From the IMG/VR virus record IMGVR_UViG_3300007074_000004, positions 1-35,513 of that record: DNA of 35,513 nt. The stretch is one strand, 5' to 3'. The notes beneath the pieces were generated by a model that worked only from the letters and a program-made list of their open reading frames with translations, ran no database searches and was not told the origin of the DNA. The position numbers and the translations under genes are program-made. Positions 13,693 to 22,549 of this stretch are shown here, piece by piece (within the stretch, counting starts at the first letter, position 1; each line of letters begins with the position of its first letter). The DNA comes from a virus.

Positions 13693-14463
13693 ATGAGTAA
13701 ACGAATTATAGTAATACCAGATACACAAGTTAAGTTGGGTGTACCAATGGACCATCTCAGGTGGGCTGGTGAGTACATAGCAGAGCTTAAGCCAGATTAC
13801 ATTGTACATATTGGTGACCATTGGGATATGCCTAGCCTCTCCTCTTATGACAAAGGCAAGAAGTCCTTTGAGGGTAGGCGTTATAAGGATGACATAAGCT
13901 CAGGTAATGAAGCAATGGACATACTACTAGAGCCTATCAAGAAAGAAATGAAGAGGTTGAAGCGAGGTAAGAAGAAGCAGTGGACACCAAGGTTAGTATA
14001 CTGTATGGGTAACCATGAGGAGCGTATCAAACGGGCAGTAGAGTATGATGCTATCCTAGAGGATGTCATTGGTTTTAAAGATTTAAACTTAAGTGATTGG
14101 GAAGTGTATGACTTTCTAGAGCCAGTCATCTTAGAGGGTGTAGCTTTTGCCCACTACTTCACTTCAGGTGTAATGGGTAGACCAGTAGCCAGTGCAAGAG
14201 CTTTACTAACTAAGAAGATGATGAGCTGTATTATGGGGCATGTTCAGGATAGAGACATAGCCTTTGGTAAGCGTGGTGATGGGGTTAGATTAACGGGATT
14301 GTTTGCAGGTATCTTCTACCAACACGATGAGAGCTACTTAGGGTATCAAGGAAACGGTTCTTGGAAAGGAATCTGGACATTGAATGAAGTAGAGAATGGT
14401 AGCTTCGATGAGATGCCTATTAGTATTAGATACTTGGAGGATAAGTATGCACGACAGGACTAA
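13693..14463 (+). CDS. Calcineurin-like metallophosphoesterase
   Basis: Metal-binding motifs appear in family order: VIPDTQ (residues 7-12), HIGDHWDMPS (39-48), CMGNHEERI (about 108-116), FAHYF and IMGHVQDRD. These mark a calcineurin-type phosphoesterase. Similar genes are frequent in marine podoviruses; the substrate is unknown, with roles in nucleic acid or nucleotide turnover proposed. AGAAAGGATTAGGCT precedes the start. The C-terminus overlaps the DUF3310 gene by 17 bases. Confidence 0.88.
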   Translation: MSKRIIVIPDTQVKLGVPMDHLRWAGEYIAELKPDYIVHIGDHWDMPSLSSYDKGKKSFEGRRYKDDISSGNEAMDILLEPIKKEMKRLKRGKKKQWTPRLVYCMGNHEERIKRAVEYDAILEDVIGFKDLNLSDWEVYDFLEPVILEGVAFAHYFTSGVMGRPVASARALLTKKMMSCIMGHVQDRDIAFGKRGDGVRLTGLFAGIFYQHDESYLGYQGNGSWKGIWTLNEVENGSFDEMPISIRYLEDKYARQD

Positions 14464-14737
14464 CAACCCAGACTGGTTCCTAGACAAAGTAAGGAAGATA
14501 AAAATGACAGAGAAGACAAAGGAAGTAGTAGCTAAGGCTTTTAAAGATATACAAGTAGGTGGTGACCATTACAAGAAGTACACCATCCAACCTTGGGATA
14601 TTGTAGATGAGTATAAACTAGGGTTCTATGCAGGTAACGCCCTGAAGTACCTACTACGAGATAAAGATAATAAGAAGCAAGACCTAGAGAAAGCTAGACA
14701 CTATATAGATAAGATGATTGGAGACCTACGAGAGTGA
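14447..14737 (+). CDS. DUF3310 protein (nucleotide-metabolism associated)
   Basis: The core QVGGDHYKKYTIQPWDIVDE followed by FYAGNALKYLLRDK and DLEKARHYIDKMI is the hallmark of DUF3310, a small domain common in phages and sometimes fused to nucleotide kinases. Its exact role is not known to me. ATG 14447 has GGAG seven bases upstream; earlier in-frame starts lie within the phosphoesterase gene. Its stop overlaps a GTG that is an alternative start for the reductase. Confidence 0.85.
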   Translation: MHDRTNNPDWFLDKVRKIKMTEKTKEVVAKAFKDIQVGGDHYKKYTIQPWDIVDEYKLGFYAGNALKYLLRDKDNKKQDLEKARHYIDKMIGDLRE

Positions 14738-14746
14738 AAGCTTGGG

Positions 14747-14776
14747 TAGACACATTCCCCCCAATCAATTTATACA
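14747..14776 (+). promoter_or_regulatory. Possible weak promoter before reductase
   Basis: TAGACA (14747-14752), an 18-base spacer and TATACA (14771-14776) lie 27 bases before the preferred reductase ATG. The match is weak and the only support besides the boxes is the low-coding-quality look of this leader. It would be moot if translation starts at GTG 14734. Confidence 0.25.
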
Positions 14777-14802
14777 ATTACAAACTAACAAGGAAACACG
14801 CA

Positions 14803-16650
14803 ATGGATAATTCACAAGAACTGTTATCAAACATTACAGTCTTCAACAAGTACGCAAAGTATGTAGATGGTCTTGAACGTAGAGAGACATGGGCAGAGTT
14901 AGTAGACCGTAACCTTGACATGCATGTACGTAAGTACCCAGACTTTAAAGGGGAGATAGTCTCTGCTTACAAGTATGTATACGCCAAACAAATACTACCT
15001 TCTATGCGTAGCTTACAATTTGGTGGAAGACCTATTGAGTTGAGCAACAACCGTATGTTTAACTGTGCCTTCTCACCAGTAGACCACCCTGCTGTCTTCA
15101 GTGAGACTATGTTTAATCTACTAGGTGGTAGTGGTGTAGGCTACTCAGTACAGAAGCGTCACACAGAGCAGCTACCAACCATTGTAGGGCCTCTAGAGCG
15201 TCAACGTAGGTTCTTAGTAGGGGATTCAATTGAAGGCTGGGCAGATGCCGTTAAAGTGCTAATCAAGGCATACACTAAAGGTAAGAGTGACCCACAGTTT
15301 GACTTCCGAGACATTAGACATAAGGGTGCTAGGTTAGTAACAAGTGGTGGTAAAGCTCCTGGACCAGACCCATTACGTATCTGCTTAGATAAGTTACGTA
15401 GTGTACTTAATGATGCAGTGGGTAGAAAACTACAACCACTAGAAGTACATGATATGATTTGTCACATTGCAGATGCAGTATTAACTGGTGGTATACGTAG
15501 AGCAGCTTTGATTAGTCTGTTTGATAAAGATGACTTAGATATGCTATCAGCTAAGGCAGGAGCTTGGTGGGAGTTAAACCCTCAACGTGGTAGAGCTAAC
15601 AACTCTGTGGTGTTACACCGAGATGATACCACTGAGGATGAGTGGAAGGATATCTGGAAGAAGGTAGAAGACTCAGGTAGTGGTGAGCCAGGTGTGTTCT
15701 GGACTAACAACTATGACATGGGTAGTAACCCTTGCTGTGAGATTGCCCTAATGCCTAACCAATATTGTAACCTAGTAGAAGTAAACGTAAGTGATGTAAC
15801 AAAACAAGAGGAACTAAACGCTCGTGTAAAAGCTGCAACCTTACTTGGTACACTACAAGCTGGGTACACAGACTTCCACTACCTTCGCTCTGTATGGAAA
15901 GAGACAACAGAGAGAGAAGGCCTACTAGGTGTGTCTATGACTGGGATTGGAAGTGGAGCTGTACTAAAGTTAGACCTGAAAGAGTCTGCAGAAATAGCTA
16001 AAGAGGAGAACGCCCGTGTTGCTAACCTTATTGGTATTAATATCAGTTATCGGATTACTACTGTTAAACCTGCGGGAACTACCTCACTGGTCTTGGGTTC
16101 AAGCAGTGGCATACACGCTTGGCATAATGACTATTATATTCGTCGTATGCGTGTTGGTAAGAACGAGCCACTATATGCCTACATGAAGTCTAAAGTACCA
16201 GACCTAATTGAAGACTGTGTTCATAAGCCTCACTTAGAAGCAGTCATGAGCTTCCCACAGAAAGCACCTAAAGGGGCTATGTTAAGGACTGAGAGCTACA
16301 AAGACTTACTAGAACGAGTACGGAGATTTAATCAGGAGTGGGTTGGCAATGGTCATAACAAAGGGGATAACACACACAATGTAAGTTGTACTATCTCCTT
16401 GAAGGATGATGAGTGGGAAGAGTGTGGACAGTGGATGTGGGATAACCGAGAAGAGTATACAGGTATTTCTGTACTACCATACAACGGGGGAACATATCAG
16501 CAAGCACCCTTCACAGATTGTACAGAAGAAGAGTATCATCTAATGTATGAGCAGTTAGCTAAGATAGACTTGACAGAAGTAATAGAAGGAGAGGATAATA
16601 CAGAAGCTAAAGATAACCTTGCCTGCTCAGGTAAGTCTTGTGAAGTATAA
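14803..16650 (+). CDS. nrdJ: Adenosylcobalamin-dependent (class II) ribonucleotide reductase
   Basis: It reduces ribonucleotides to deoxyribonucleotides by B12-generated radical chemistry. It resembles the monomeric RTPR type in length (615 residues) and motifs: FNCAF (Cys88, part of the active-site pair), SNPCCEI (thiyl Cys311, Glu313), NQYCNLVEVN (Cys322), and TVKPAGTTSLVLGSSSGIH. The C-terminal CSGKSCEV carries the redox pair that reloads the active site. ATG 14803 follows AAGGAAACACGCA; GTG 14734 overlaps the DUF3310 stop and would add 23 residues. With no partner subunit gene, it can work alone, with or without oxygen, but depends on host cobalamin. Confidence 0.93.
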   Translation: MDNSQELLSNITVFNKYAKYVDGLERRETWAELVDRNLDMHVRKYPDFKGEIVSAYKYVYAKQILPSMRSLQFGGRPIELSNNRMFNCAFSPVDHPAVFSETMFNLLGGSGVGYSVQKRHTEQLPTIVGPLERQRRFLVGDSIEGWADAVKVLIKAYTKGKSDPQFDFRDIRHKGARLVTSGGKAPGPDPLRICLDKLRSVLNDAVGRKLQPLEVHDMICHIADAVLTGGIRRAALISLFDKDDLDMLSAKAGAWWELNPQRGRANNSVVLHRDDTTEDEWKDIWKKVEDSGSGEPGVFWTNNYDMGSNPCCEIALMPNQYCNLVEVNVSDVTKQEELNARVKAATLLGTLQAGYTDFHYLRSVWKETTEREGLLGVSMTGIGSGAVLKLDLKESAEIAKEENARVANLIGINISYRITTVKPAGTTSLVLGSSSGIHAWHNDYYIRRMRVGKNEPLYAYMKSKVPDLIEDCVHKPHLEAVMSFPQKAPKGAMLRTESYKDLLERVRRFNQEWVGNGHNKGDNTHNVSCTISLKDDEWEECGQWMWDNREEYTGISVLPYNGGTYQQAPFTDCTEEEYHLMYEQLAKIDLTEVIEGEDNTEAKDNLACSGKSCEV

Positions 16651-16668
16651 CTAAGGGAGGAATAGATA

Positions 16669-16818
16669 ATGAAATGTCACGGTATGTCATGGAGTTGGAT
16701 TCCAGGAATGGGGTTGGGGGTTGAGTTTCCATCCACCCCCTCACAAGACATTACATTCATTATGACATTAGACTTCGTCATTGTGAGAGTAGTGTATTAT
16801 ATATTTAAAATAGAATAG
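16669..16818 (+). CDS. Small protein at the end of the early arm (49 aa)
   Basis: AAGGGAGGAATAGATA gives a very strong ribosome site for this 49-residue frame. The product starts MKCHGMSWSWIPGMGLGVEF and ends with a hydrophobic stretch (FIMTLDFVIVRVVYYIFKIE) that may touch the membrane. No family is recognised. Its stop is only five bases before the terminator stem, as expected for the last gene of an operon. Confidence 0.6.
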   Translation: MKCHGMSWSWIPGMGLGVEFPSTPSQDITFIMTLDFVIVRVVYYIFKIE

Positions 16819-16823
16819 AGAAG

Positions 16824-16845
16824 GGGGCTTAATTGCCCCTTTTTT
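16824..16845 (+). terminator. Intrinsic terminator between converging arms
   Basis: GGGGC (16824-16828) pairs with GCCCC (16835-16839) around TTAATT and is followed by six T. Flanking AGAGAAG and CTTCTCT can extend the stem. It ends the plus arm; 13 bases later lies the stop of the last minus-arm gene. On the minus strand the tract after the stem is CTTCTCT, so it may stop both directions, but less well in that one. Confidence 0.9.
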
Positions 16846-16857
16846 CTTCTCTTCTTT

Positions 16858-19800
16858 TTATTTGTAGTTACCCTTACTGTTGTAACCCATCTCTCTCATT
16901 TTAATCATAACACCTTTAGTTACAATCCCTTTCTTAAAGAGTTCGTTCAGTACCTTTGGATTGTTTCCTATTGTCTTAATAGCATACTCAGCTCTCTCTT
17001 CAAGAGACAACCCCTTGACTACAGTATCATAAGCAGAGACCCCTCTCACTTTAGCTTTCCTATTAGCTACGTACCTATCCCTTAAAGCTTTAGCTAGGTT
17101 CGCATCTGTCTTAAAGACTTCCCCCACCTTCTTACTAAACTCTTTAGGAGTAGCAGTGTCTAACCCTAACTCAGTAAAGATGTCAGCAGTAGTTGGTTCT
17201 TTATCAGGGGCAGGGATATTGATTCTACCTTCTAACAAACTTAGTATATCAGAACCTTTTGTACCAGCTTCTTTCAAGATACCAATTATTTTATCTTGGT
17301 CATAACCTAATGCTCTCATACTACCTATATTCTCTAGGGTATTCTTCATGTTGGCAGTATAGTCAGCTGAAGCTTCCTCGTATGCTTTAGCCATTGCCTG
17401 TGGGCTATCATCCCCCTTGTTCCGCATAGAGTTATACGCTCTAAAAGAGTCTCTACCAGCAAAGATGTTAGACCTAACAGTTTGTACTGAACGTTCCTCA
17501 ATATTAAACTTATTATTTCTAATACCTACTAACCTTAAAGCCATCTCTTCTCTAGTAAACTCTGGGTCTAAGCCCCTCTCAAACTCCCTAAAGACTCCAG
17601 GCTCAAGTATCTCATAGAGGGTGTGAGCAACTCTCTTACGAGCATTCACTAGTTTATCTGGAGAGTTAGAGATAGTTCTACCATACTCATCCCTGTTTGC
17701 TAAGCCTCTAGAGGCTTCTTGTAGTAGGAAAGAACCCTCACCTATAAAATACTCAGACAGACCTTCTGCAATGTCTCCTGCAGGGTCTTCCCCTAGGCCA
17801 GCGTTAATAAGGTCTGCTATCATAGCATGTGGAGAAAGGTAGGATAAGTTCATATACTCACCAGTCTTACCATCCTCACTCATCTTAAAGCTAAGAGACT
17901 TGCCCTTATCCCAAGGAGCTACGACAAGGTTAGTTAATAATTTCTCTTTGTCCTCAGTAACACCCTGCTCTTCATTCCACGCTCTTCTTCCTGCTTCCGT
18001 TGCACCTACTACTGCTGTTAGTGAAGCCATACGTTTAGCTCCTTCTAACTTCATAGCAGCGATGTTAGGTTGGTTTGTAATCCCTAACTCTTTTCCAAAC
18101 GTACCCATCATCATCTGCTTTGATACCTTTACTTGGTTTGTAATGTTTCTAGCAAACTCTAAAGTAAAAGAAGCAAACTGTGGCATAACACCTATACGAG
18201 AAAGAGTCTTAGCTGAGTCATTCAACCTAGCATAGTTCTGGAATGTATCATTTGTTAAGTCAGCAGCTCTTTGTTTAATACCTTCACTATCCATATCAGG
18301 GAACAGCTTGCCTACTACTGCCCTATTATGAACCCACACTTGGTATCTAGCAGCAGTATCCGTAGCAGAGTAGACTTTACCTACAGGGGTTAGTTTATCA
18401 GAGAGTGCTGTAGAAATCTTACCAGCATCTAACGTATCCCTAACATCAGATACTAAGATATTAGCATTAGACAGACCAAACCTTTCCATGTCCCTCATGT
18501 CAGTAAGCATAGCTTTCCTAGCTGCTGGGCTACCACCACTAGCTAAGTCTTCTACTATATTAAATTCAGACAGTGCTAACTTAAGACCTTTGAAGTAAGC
18601 TCTATTAGGTACAACACCCATACCTAGCATAGTAGCCATACCACCATACGCATTCACTCCGTAAGAGGATGGGTTAAATAGAACCTTAGTTGCCTTAGCA
18701 GCACCAGTACCAGCAAACCAGAAGTCTTGTATCATGTCTAAGAGTTCGTTAGCAGGTCTTTGTTCTTTAGTAAGGTAGTCCTTAATCAGAGCTTGGTTGA
18801 TAGCAGGAGGTACATGTAGACCTGTGTCTAAGTTCCCTCTAACTACTAAAGGTATCCAATGAGCTGGTGCACCCTTCTCAGCGGTAGCTAGACCTGCTTT
18901 CTCTAGTGTCTTAGCAATGGCAATATCCCCAGAGTTCCTCTCTACAATCCTAGTTAAAGAACTTAGAGTACCTCTAATCCTCTCACCTGGTTCTGTAATC
19001 TCTCCAAGGAATTCTCTCTCTGCCTCTCCAACATCTGCACGTTTCCTAAATACACCTTCTAAAGCTTTGTTCTTGTTATCACCACTTACAGACCTAGCAA
19101 AAGCACTACTATCTAATAGGGATTGTACTTTCTTAGTTGCTATCTCTGTAGCCTCTGCCCTCTTTACATTACCCTTTAGCATTTCTTTCTCTGCAATCTC
19201 TTCAACCGCAGCCGCTCTCTGTTGTGCACTAGGTTCATATTTACTATCCGTAAACATTTTATACTCTCTAGTGTTGTAGTTCTTATTCTTGTAGCTATCT
19301 TGTACTATCTTACTTAAGGCCTGTGTCTCCTCTCGAGTCATCTTAAGAAAGCTATTCTCATCTAGTTGGTCTATCAAAGATAGTTGTGATTCAGACCTTA
19401 GCTTGTCATAGAACTTTAAGTCTGTCTCTAATAGAGTTCCTTTTAAGGAGCTATCCATAACACCTGTGTCTAGGTACTGATTTACACTAGGTAGTAGGGT
19501 TGGGTTCTTCTCGATAGCTGTTGATACACTTCTCTCTATCCTAGATGCAGCAGCTATGTTACCTGTAGTAAGGTTAGAGTGTTTGATAATTAAATTCTGA
19601 ACTTCTTTACCAAGAGTAATAGATGGAGTCCACTTTGCAAAAGTCTTCTGGAACCAGTTTAGTCCACCAGACTCTTTCCTTAGTAACTCTTCAGCCTCAG
19701 CAACTTCCTTAGCTTCGTCTGCTAATACTGTTTTCTTAGCTACATCTTTTAGAGGCATGTCAGTTAACTCAGACAACTCCTCACGAGTAATGACACCCTT

Positions 19801-20457
19801 CTTAACTAACTCATCAATCTCTGCTGGTGTCTTACCCTCTATCTTTTTACCAACCTTAGAGGCAAACATACCACTAATTGATTTAGAGACTTTAGGGGAT
19901 ACACCACCTAACACCCCACCGAATGTAGCACCAGCTAACCCACCTGTCAATAACTCTTGAGGTGTAGGCATCCTATCCTCATCTATCGTAGCACGAGCTG
20001 TAGTATCACTAACACCAATGACAGCACCTTTAAACGCTTGGTCCTTAGCAGCTTCAGCTATTAACTGCTTAGTTATAACAGTACCCTTCCCAATGCCCTG
20101 TAAAGCCTTGCTAGCAGGTATTAAGTTAGCAGCACCCGCTACTAAGGCCCTACCCCAAGAAATGCCTTCAGCACCCTCTATCTCTTGTGCTGCGATGTTA
20201 CCTGCAACACCACCAGCAAATGCAATAGGAAGGTAGCCGATACCAGTAGCAGCCCCCGCAACCTGTGCCCCTGCTCCAATAGCAATTTCAGCAGCTAGGC
20301 CTTTAGCTATGTCCCCACCAGAGGGACCTGCTGCTTCCGTAGGGGGAGTGTATGCCGTGCCTTGAGGTAACTCATCCACAAAGGATAAGAACTCTTTAGA
20401 GTCCCCATCAAAGGTGGCTATCTTTCCATCGTCTTGCTTCTGATACAAAGTTGTCAT
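16858..20457 (-). CDS. Large internal virion (ejection) protein, T7 gp16-like position (1199 aa)
   Basis: The largest gene and the last of the virion arm. After about 40 residues comes a Gly/Ala-rich hydrophobic region (about 45-100) of the type seen in proteins that cross the cell envelope during DNA ejection. The rest is mainly helical with many charged segments. No transglycosylase motif is visible, unlike T7 gp16. Size, location after three smaller internal-protein candidates, and composition support an ejection protein. The ribosome site AAGG overlaps the upstream stop and is 15 bases from ATG because of an AC repeat. Confidence 0.75.
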   Translation of the reverse strand: MTTLYQKQDDGKIATFDGDSKEFLSFVDELPQGTAYTPPTEAAGPSGGDIAKGLAAEIAIGAGAQVAGAATGIGYLPIAFAGGVAGNIAAQEIEGAEGISWGRALVAGAANLIPASKALQGIGKGTVITKQLIAEAAKDQAFKGAVIGVSDTTARATIDEDRMPTPQELLTGGLAGATFGGVLGGVSPKVSKSISGMFASKVGKKIEGKTPAEIDELVKKGVITREELSELTDMPLKDVAKKTVLADEAKEVAEAEELLRKESGGLNWFQKTFAKWTPSITLGKEVQNLIIKHSNLTTGNIAAASRIERSVSTAIEKNPTLLPSVNQYLDTGVMDSSLKGTLLETDLKFYDKLRSESQLSLIDQLDENSFLKMTREETQALSKIVQDSYKNKNYNTREYKMFTDSKYEPSAQQRAAAVEEIAEKEMLKGNVKRAEATEIATKKVQSLLDSSAFARSVSGDNKNKALEGVFRKRADVGEAEREFLGEITEPGERIRGTLSSLTRIVERNSGDIAIAKTLEKAGLATAEKGAPAHWIPLVVRGNLDTGLHVPPAINQALIKDYLTKEQRPANELLDMIQDFWFAGTGAAKATKVLFNPSSYGVNAYGGMATMLGMGVVPNRAYFKGLKLALSEFNIVEDLASGGSPAARKAMLTDMRDMERFGLSNANILVSDVRDTLDAGKISTALSDKLTPVGKVYSATDTAARYQVWVHNRAVVGKLFPDMDSEGIKQRAADLTNDTFQNYARLNDSAKTLSRIGVMPQFASFTLEFARNITNQVKVSKQMMMGTFGKELGITNQPNIAAMKLEGAKRMASLTAVVGATEAGRRAWNEEQGVTEDKEKLLTNLVVAPWDKGKSLSFKMSEDGKTGEYMNLSYLSPHAMIADLINAGLGEDPAGDIAEGLSEYFIGEGSFLLQEASRGLANRDEYGRTISNSPDKLVNARKRVAHTLYEILEPGVFREFERGLDPEFTREEMALRLVGIRNNKFNIEERSVQTVRSNIFAGRDSFRAYNSMRNKGDDSPQAMAKAYEEASADYTANMKNTLENIGSMRALGYDQDKIIGILKEAGTKGSDILSLLEGRINIPAPDKEPTTADIFTELGLDTATPKEFSKKVGEVFKTDANLAKALRDRYVANRKAKVRGVSAYDTVVKGLSLEERAEYAIKTIGNNPKVLNELFKKGIVTKGVMIKMREMGYNSKGNYK

Positions 20458-20458
20458 A

Positions 20459-20470
20459 GTGTGTGTGTGT
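20459..20470. repeat. (GT)6 dinucleotide tract in a ribosome-site spacer
   Basis: Six GT units on the plus strand read as (AC)6 on the minus-strand mRNA, between TAAGG and the ATG of the 1199-residue protein. Without the tract the spacing would be near three bases; with it, 15. Changes in repeat number would alter translation of the largest virion protein. Confidence 0.85.
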
Positions 20471-20478
20471 TACCTTAT

Positions 20479-21159
20479 TTATTTGAATACAGGACGGTTG
20501 CTGGTGCCAAGAGACTCCCTATACAACTGCCAGAGCTGTTTGTCTTTTTCTACTGCAGTGCCTCTAACTGAGTTAACTCTAAAAGGGTCACCAGGTCTTG
20601 ACTTCCTAAGCCACGCATCTCTCTCTGCTTTATTAGTTTCTGCAGGAGGTGTTGTAATACCACTAGTGAATACGTCAGCACCCTCTACCTGCTGAGGGAT
20701 TGTAGGGTCTTGGTTAAATGTACCTGGACCTGCTGTTAGCACACTTTCAGGAGGGGCTGCACCTTCTCCTTCTCCCACAGTATTACTACTAATACCATTT
20801 AGTATTCTATCATAGTGTTCCCCTACCACACCAGCCTTGGTTGGGTCATACTCCCCTAGCAAATCCTGAGAGTTTTTATAAATAAACATCTCTCTCTTTA
20901 TACTGGCATCTAAATCTTTTTTAGCAATATCTTCTGCATCATTTGCCCTAGCTGCTGTCATCTCTGGAGACTCACTCTTGTACTTACCAGCTAACTTATT
21001 ACCTAAGGCAGTTGCTAATGTTTGCAATGCGTAATCTTGGTCTGCATACTCATTACCCATAGCAAGGTTTCGTTGGTAAGAATTTTGCAGTGCCCCATAT
21101 TGCCTATCTCTTGACTCTCTTTGTGCTCTAAGTATATCTTGTACGGTTTGTCTAGCCAT
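20479..21159 (-). CDS. Internal virion protein candidate (226 aa)
   Basis: A hydrophilic, Gln- and Arg-rich N-terminal helix (RAQRESRDRQYGALQNSYQR) leads into a helical region and a Pro/Gly-rich linker (about 130-170). The C-terminal segment has LRKSRPGDPF. No enzyme motif is seen. It lies between the 1199-residue protein and the 334-frame protein, matching the place of T7 gp15, though much shorter than that protein (747 residues). GGGAG lies nine bases before the ATG. Confidence 0.65.
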   Translation of the reverse strand: MARQTVQDILRAQRESRDRQYGALQNSYQRNLAMGNEYADQDYALQTLATALGNKLAGKYKSESPEMTAARANDAEDIAKKDLDASIKREMFIYKNSQDLLGEYDPTKAGVVGEHYDRILNGISSNTVGEGEGAAPPESVLTAGPGTFNQDPTIPQQVEGADVFTSGITTPPAETNKAERDAWLRKSRPGDPFRVNSVRGTAVEKDKQLWQLYRESLGTSNRPVFK

Positions 21160-21204
21160 AATTATTTACTCCCTAATAACTCATAATCCACTTGAAGGTA
21201 ACCA

Positions 21205-22128
21205 TCACGGTCCTACTGGTGCTGCTGGTCCCATCATATAGGCACTACCTAAAGAAGCAGCAGCCCCTAAGAGACCACCACCCTTACCCCTTTTCTGTGG
21301 GGTAGCTTGAGCTAGTTGTGCACCTGCCATAGCAGAGTTTGATAAAGCTCCAGACCTAGCTTGCTCGATAGAGAGACCTTGGTTAATCAGATTCATTTCT
21401 AGTTCTGAGATACCAGCACCTTGACCCATTAGACCAGCACTACCACCTTGTAGGTTTTGTAGGTACTGTTGCTGTGCGCCTTGATTCATACCGTAAGCTC
21501 CACTAGCAATGCCAAACAAACCTTGTTGTTCAGCTAAGGCTCTCTGTCTAGAGTCAGCACTAATACCAGCTAAGGTTTGAGATTGAGCTCTACCTAACCC
21601 GAAAGCATCAGGACTAACCATACCACCTTCACCAGCACCAACACTACTACCAGACAACATTAACCCCATACGACCACTACCGAAGAGGTCATTCTTGAGG
21701 TCTTGTCTTTGTTGTGCAAACTGAGGTTCTAGTAGTCCAGCCTGTTCTGTATAATATTCTTTAGCAGCAGCTCTAGGGTCATAGTCAAACGCAAAGTCGT
21801 CTGGTCTATCCTTGATAGCTGCTAGTAAGTCTGGCTGGAGTCCTAGAGCCCCTTCGTACCCAGCTTGTCCTAACGCTGCTATGGTAGGGTCAAGTTCTAC
21901 ATCCGCACCAAAGCCACCACCAGGAGTTGTTGCACCAGTAGTAGTTCCTGTGGAGGTTGTTAAGGCATAGGGCTTAAACTCCACACCAGCTAGGGGGGCA
22001 GCAGCTCTAGGCTTCTTGCCCTTACCACCACCACCATATAAGATAAAACCACTATTTTCAAACCAAGGCATAAATGTCTCATAGTAAAAGGGCTCTAATA
22101 AATCTACTAATAGTTCTTTAATCTTCAT
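21205..22128 (-). CDS. Internal virion protein, T7 gp14-like position (307 aa)
   Basis: ATG 22128 follows GGAGAGATAAGAAC, right after the stop of the preceding gene; an in-frame start at 22209 would overlap that gene by 77 bases. Features are an N-terminal helix (IKELLVDLLEPFYYETF), a GGGGKGKK turn, and a long Gly/Ala/Gln-rich section (QQGLFGIASGAYGMNQG). The C-terminus is hydrophobic and Gly-rich (GGGLLGAAASLGSAYMMGP), suited to membrane contact. This make-up is usual for podovirus core proteins released during ejection. Confidence 0.68.
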   Translation of the reverse strand: MKIKELLVDLLEPFYYETFMPWFENSGFILYGGGGKGKKPRAAAPLAGVEFKPYALTTSTGTTTGATTPGGGFGADVELDPTIAALGQAGYEGALGLQPDLLAAIKDRPDDFAFDYDPRAAAKEYYTEQAGLLEPQFAQQRQDLKNDLFGSGRMGLMLSGSSVGAGEGGMVSPDAFGLGRAQSQTLAGISADSRQRALAEQQGLFGIASGAYGMNQGAQQQYLQNLQGGSAGLMGQGAGISELEMNLINQGLSIEQARSGALSNSAMAGAQLAQATPQKRGKGGGLLGAAASLGSAYMMGPAAPVGP

Positions 22129-22132
22129 GTTC

Positions 22133-22549
22133 TTATCTCTCCACTGGCAATTCATAAAACGTAAATCTGGATTTGTATCCATCTTCCTTAAATACTTTAC
22201 CCCAACCAACCCTACCGTAAGACTCTATGATGTCACAACCGTTAGTCTTTGCGAACTCTTGTATATCTTTTAGCATAGGTGCTTTCCACAAAGGTAAATC
22301 TTTACCCCCTGTGAAGTGCATGATTAAGGCTCTAGTCTGAGGGTAGTCCATTACCTCTGTGATAGAGAAGCCTAACACCTCTTCCCCCTCATGAGCTAAC
22401 CAGAACTGCTGGCTACCCTTTTTATACTCTGTTCTAATATCATTAGTTGTGAATCTACCGTAAGTATACTCAGCAGCCACTTCCATAAAAGGTTTTACTT
22501 TAGTCCAGATACTATCTAAATCTGTTGGGCGTATGTAGGTTATTTCCAT
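22133..22549 (-). CDS. GNAT-like protein, T7 gp13-like (138 aa)
   Basis: The pattern ITYIRPTDLDSIW, FWLAHEGEEVLGFSITEV and a later GCDIIESYGRVGWGKVFKEDG follows the acetyltransferase fold, as in T7 gene 13 (internal virion protein A, also 138 residues by my recollection). It heads the row of internal virion protein genes, as gene 13 does in T7. Whether it binds acetyl-CoA cannot be told by eye; the classic RxxGxG/A loop is not evident. It may act as an assembly factor. Confidence 0.7.
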   Translation of the reverse strand: MEITYIRPTDLDSIWTKVKPFMEVAAEYTYGRFTTNDIRTEYKKGSQQFWLAHEGEEVLGFSITEVMDYPQTRALIMHFTGGKDLPLWKAPMLKDIQEFAKTNGCDIIESYGRVGWGKVFKEDGYKSRFTFYELPVER

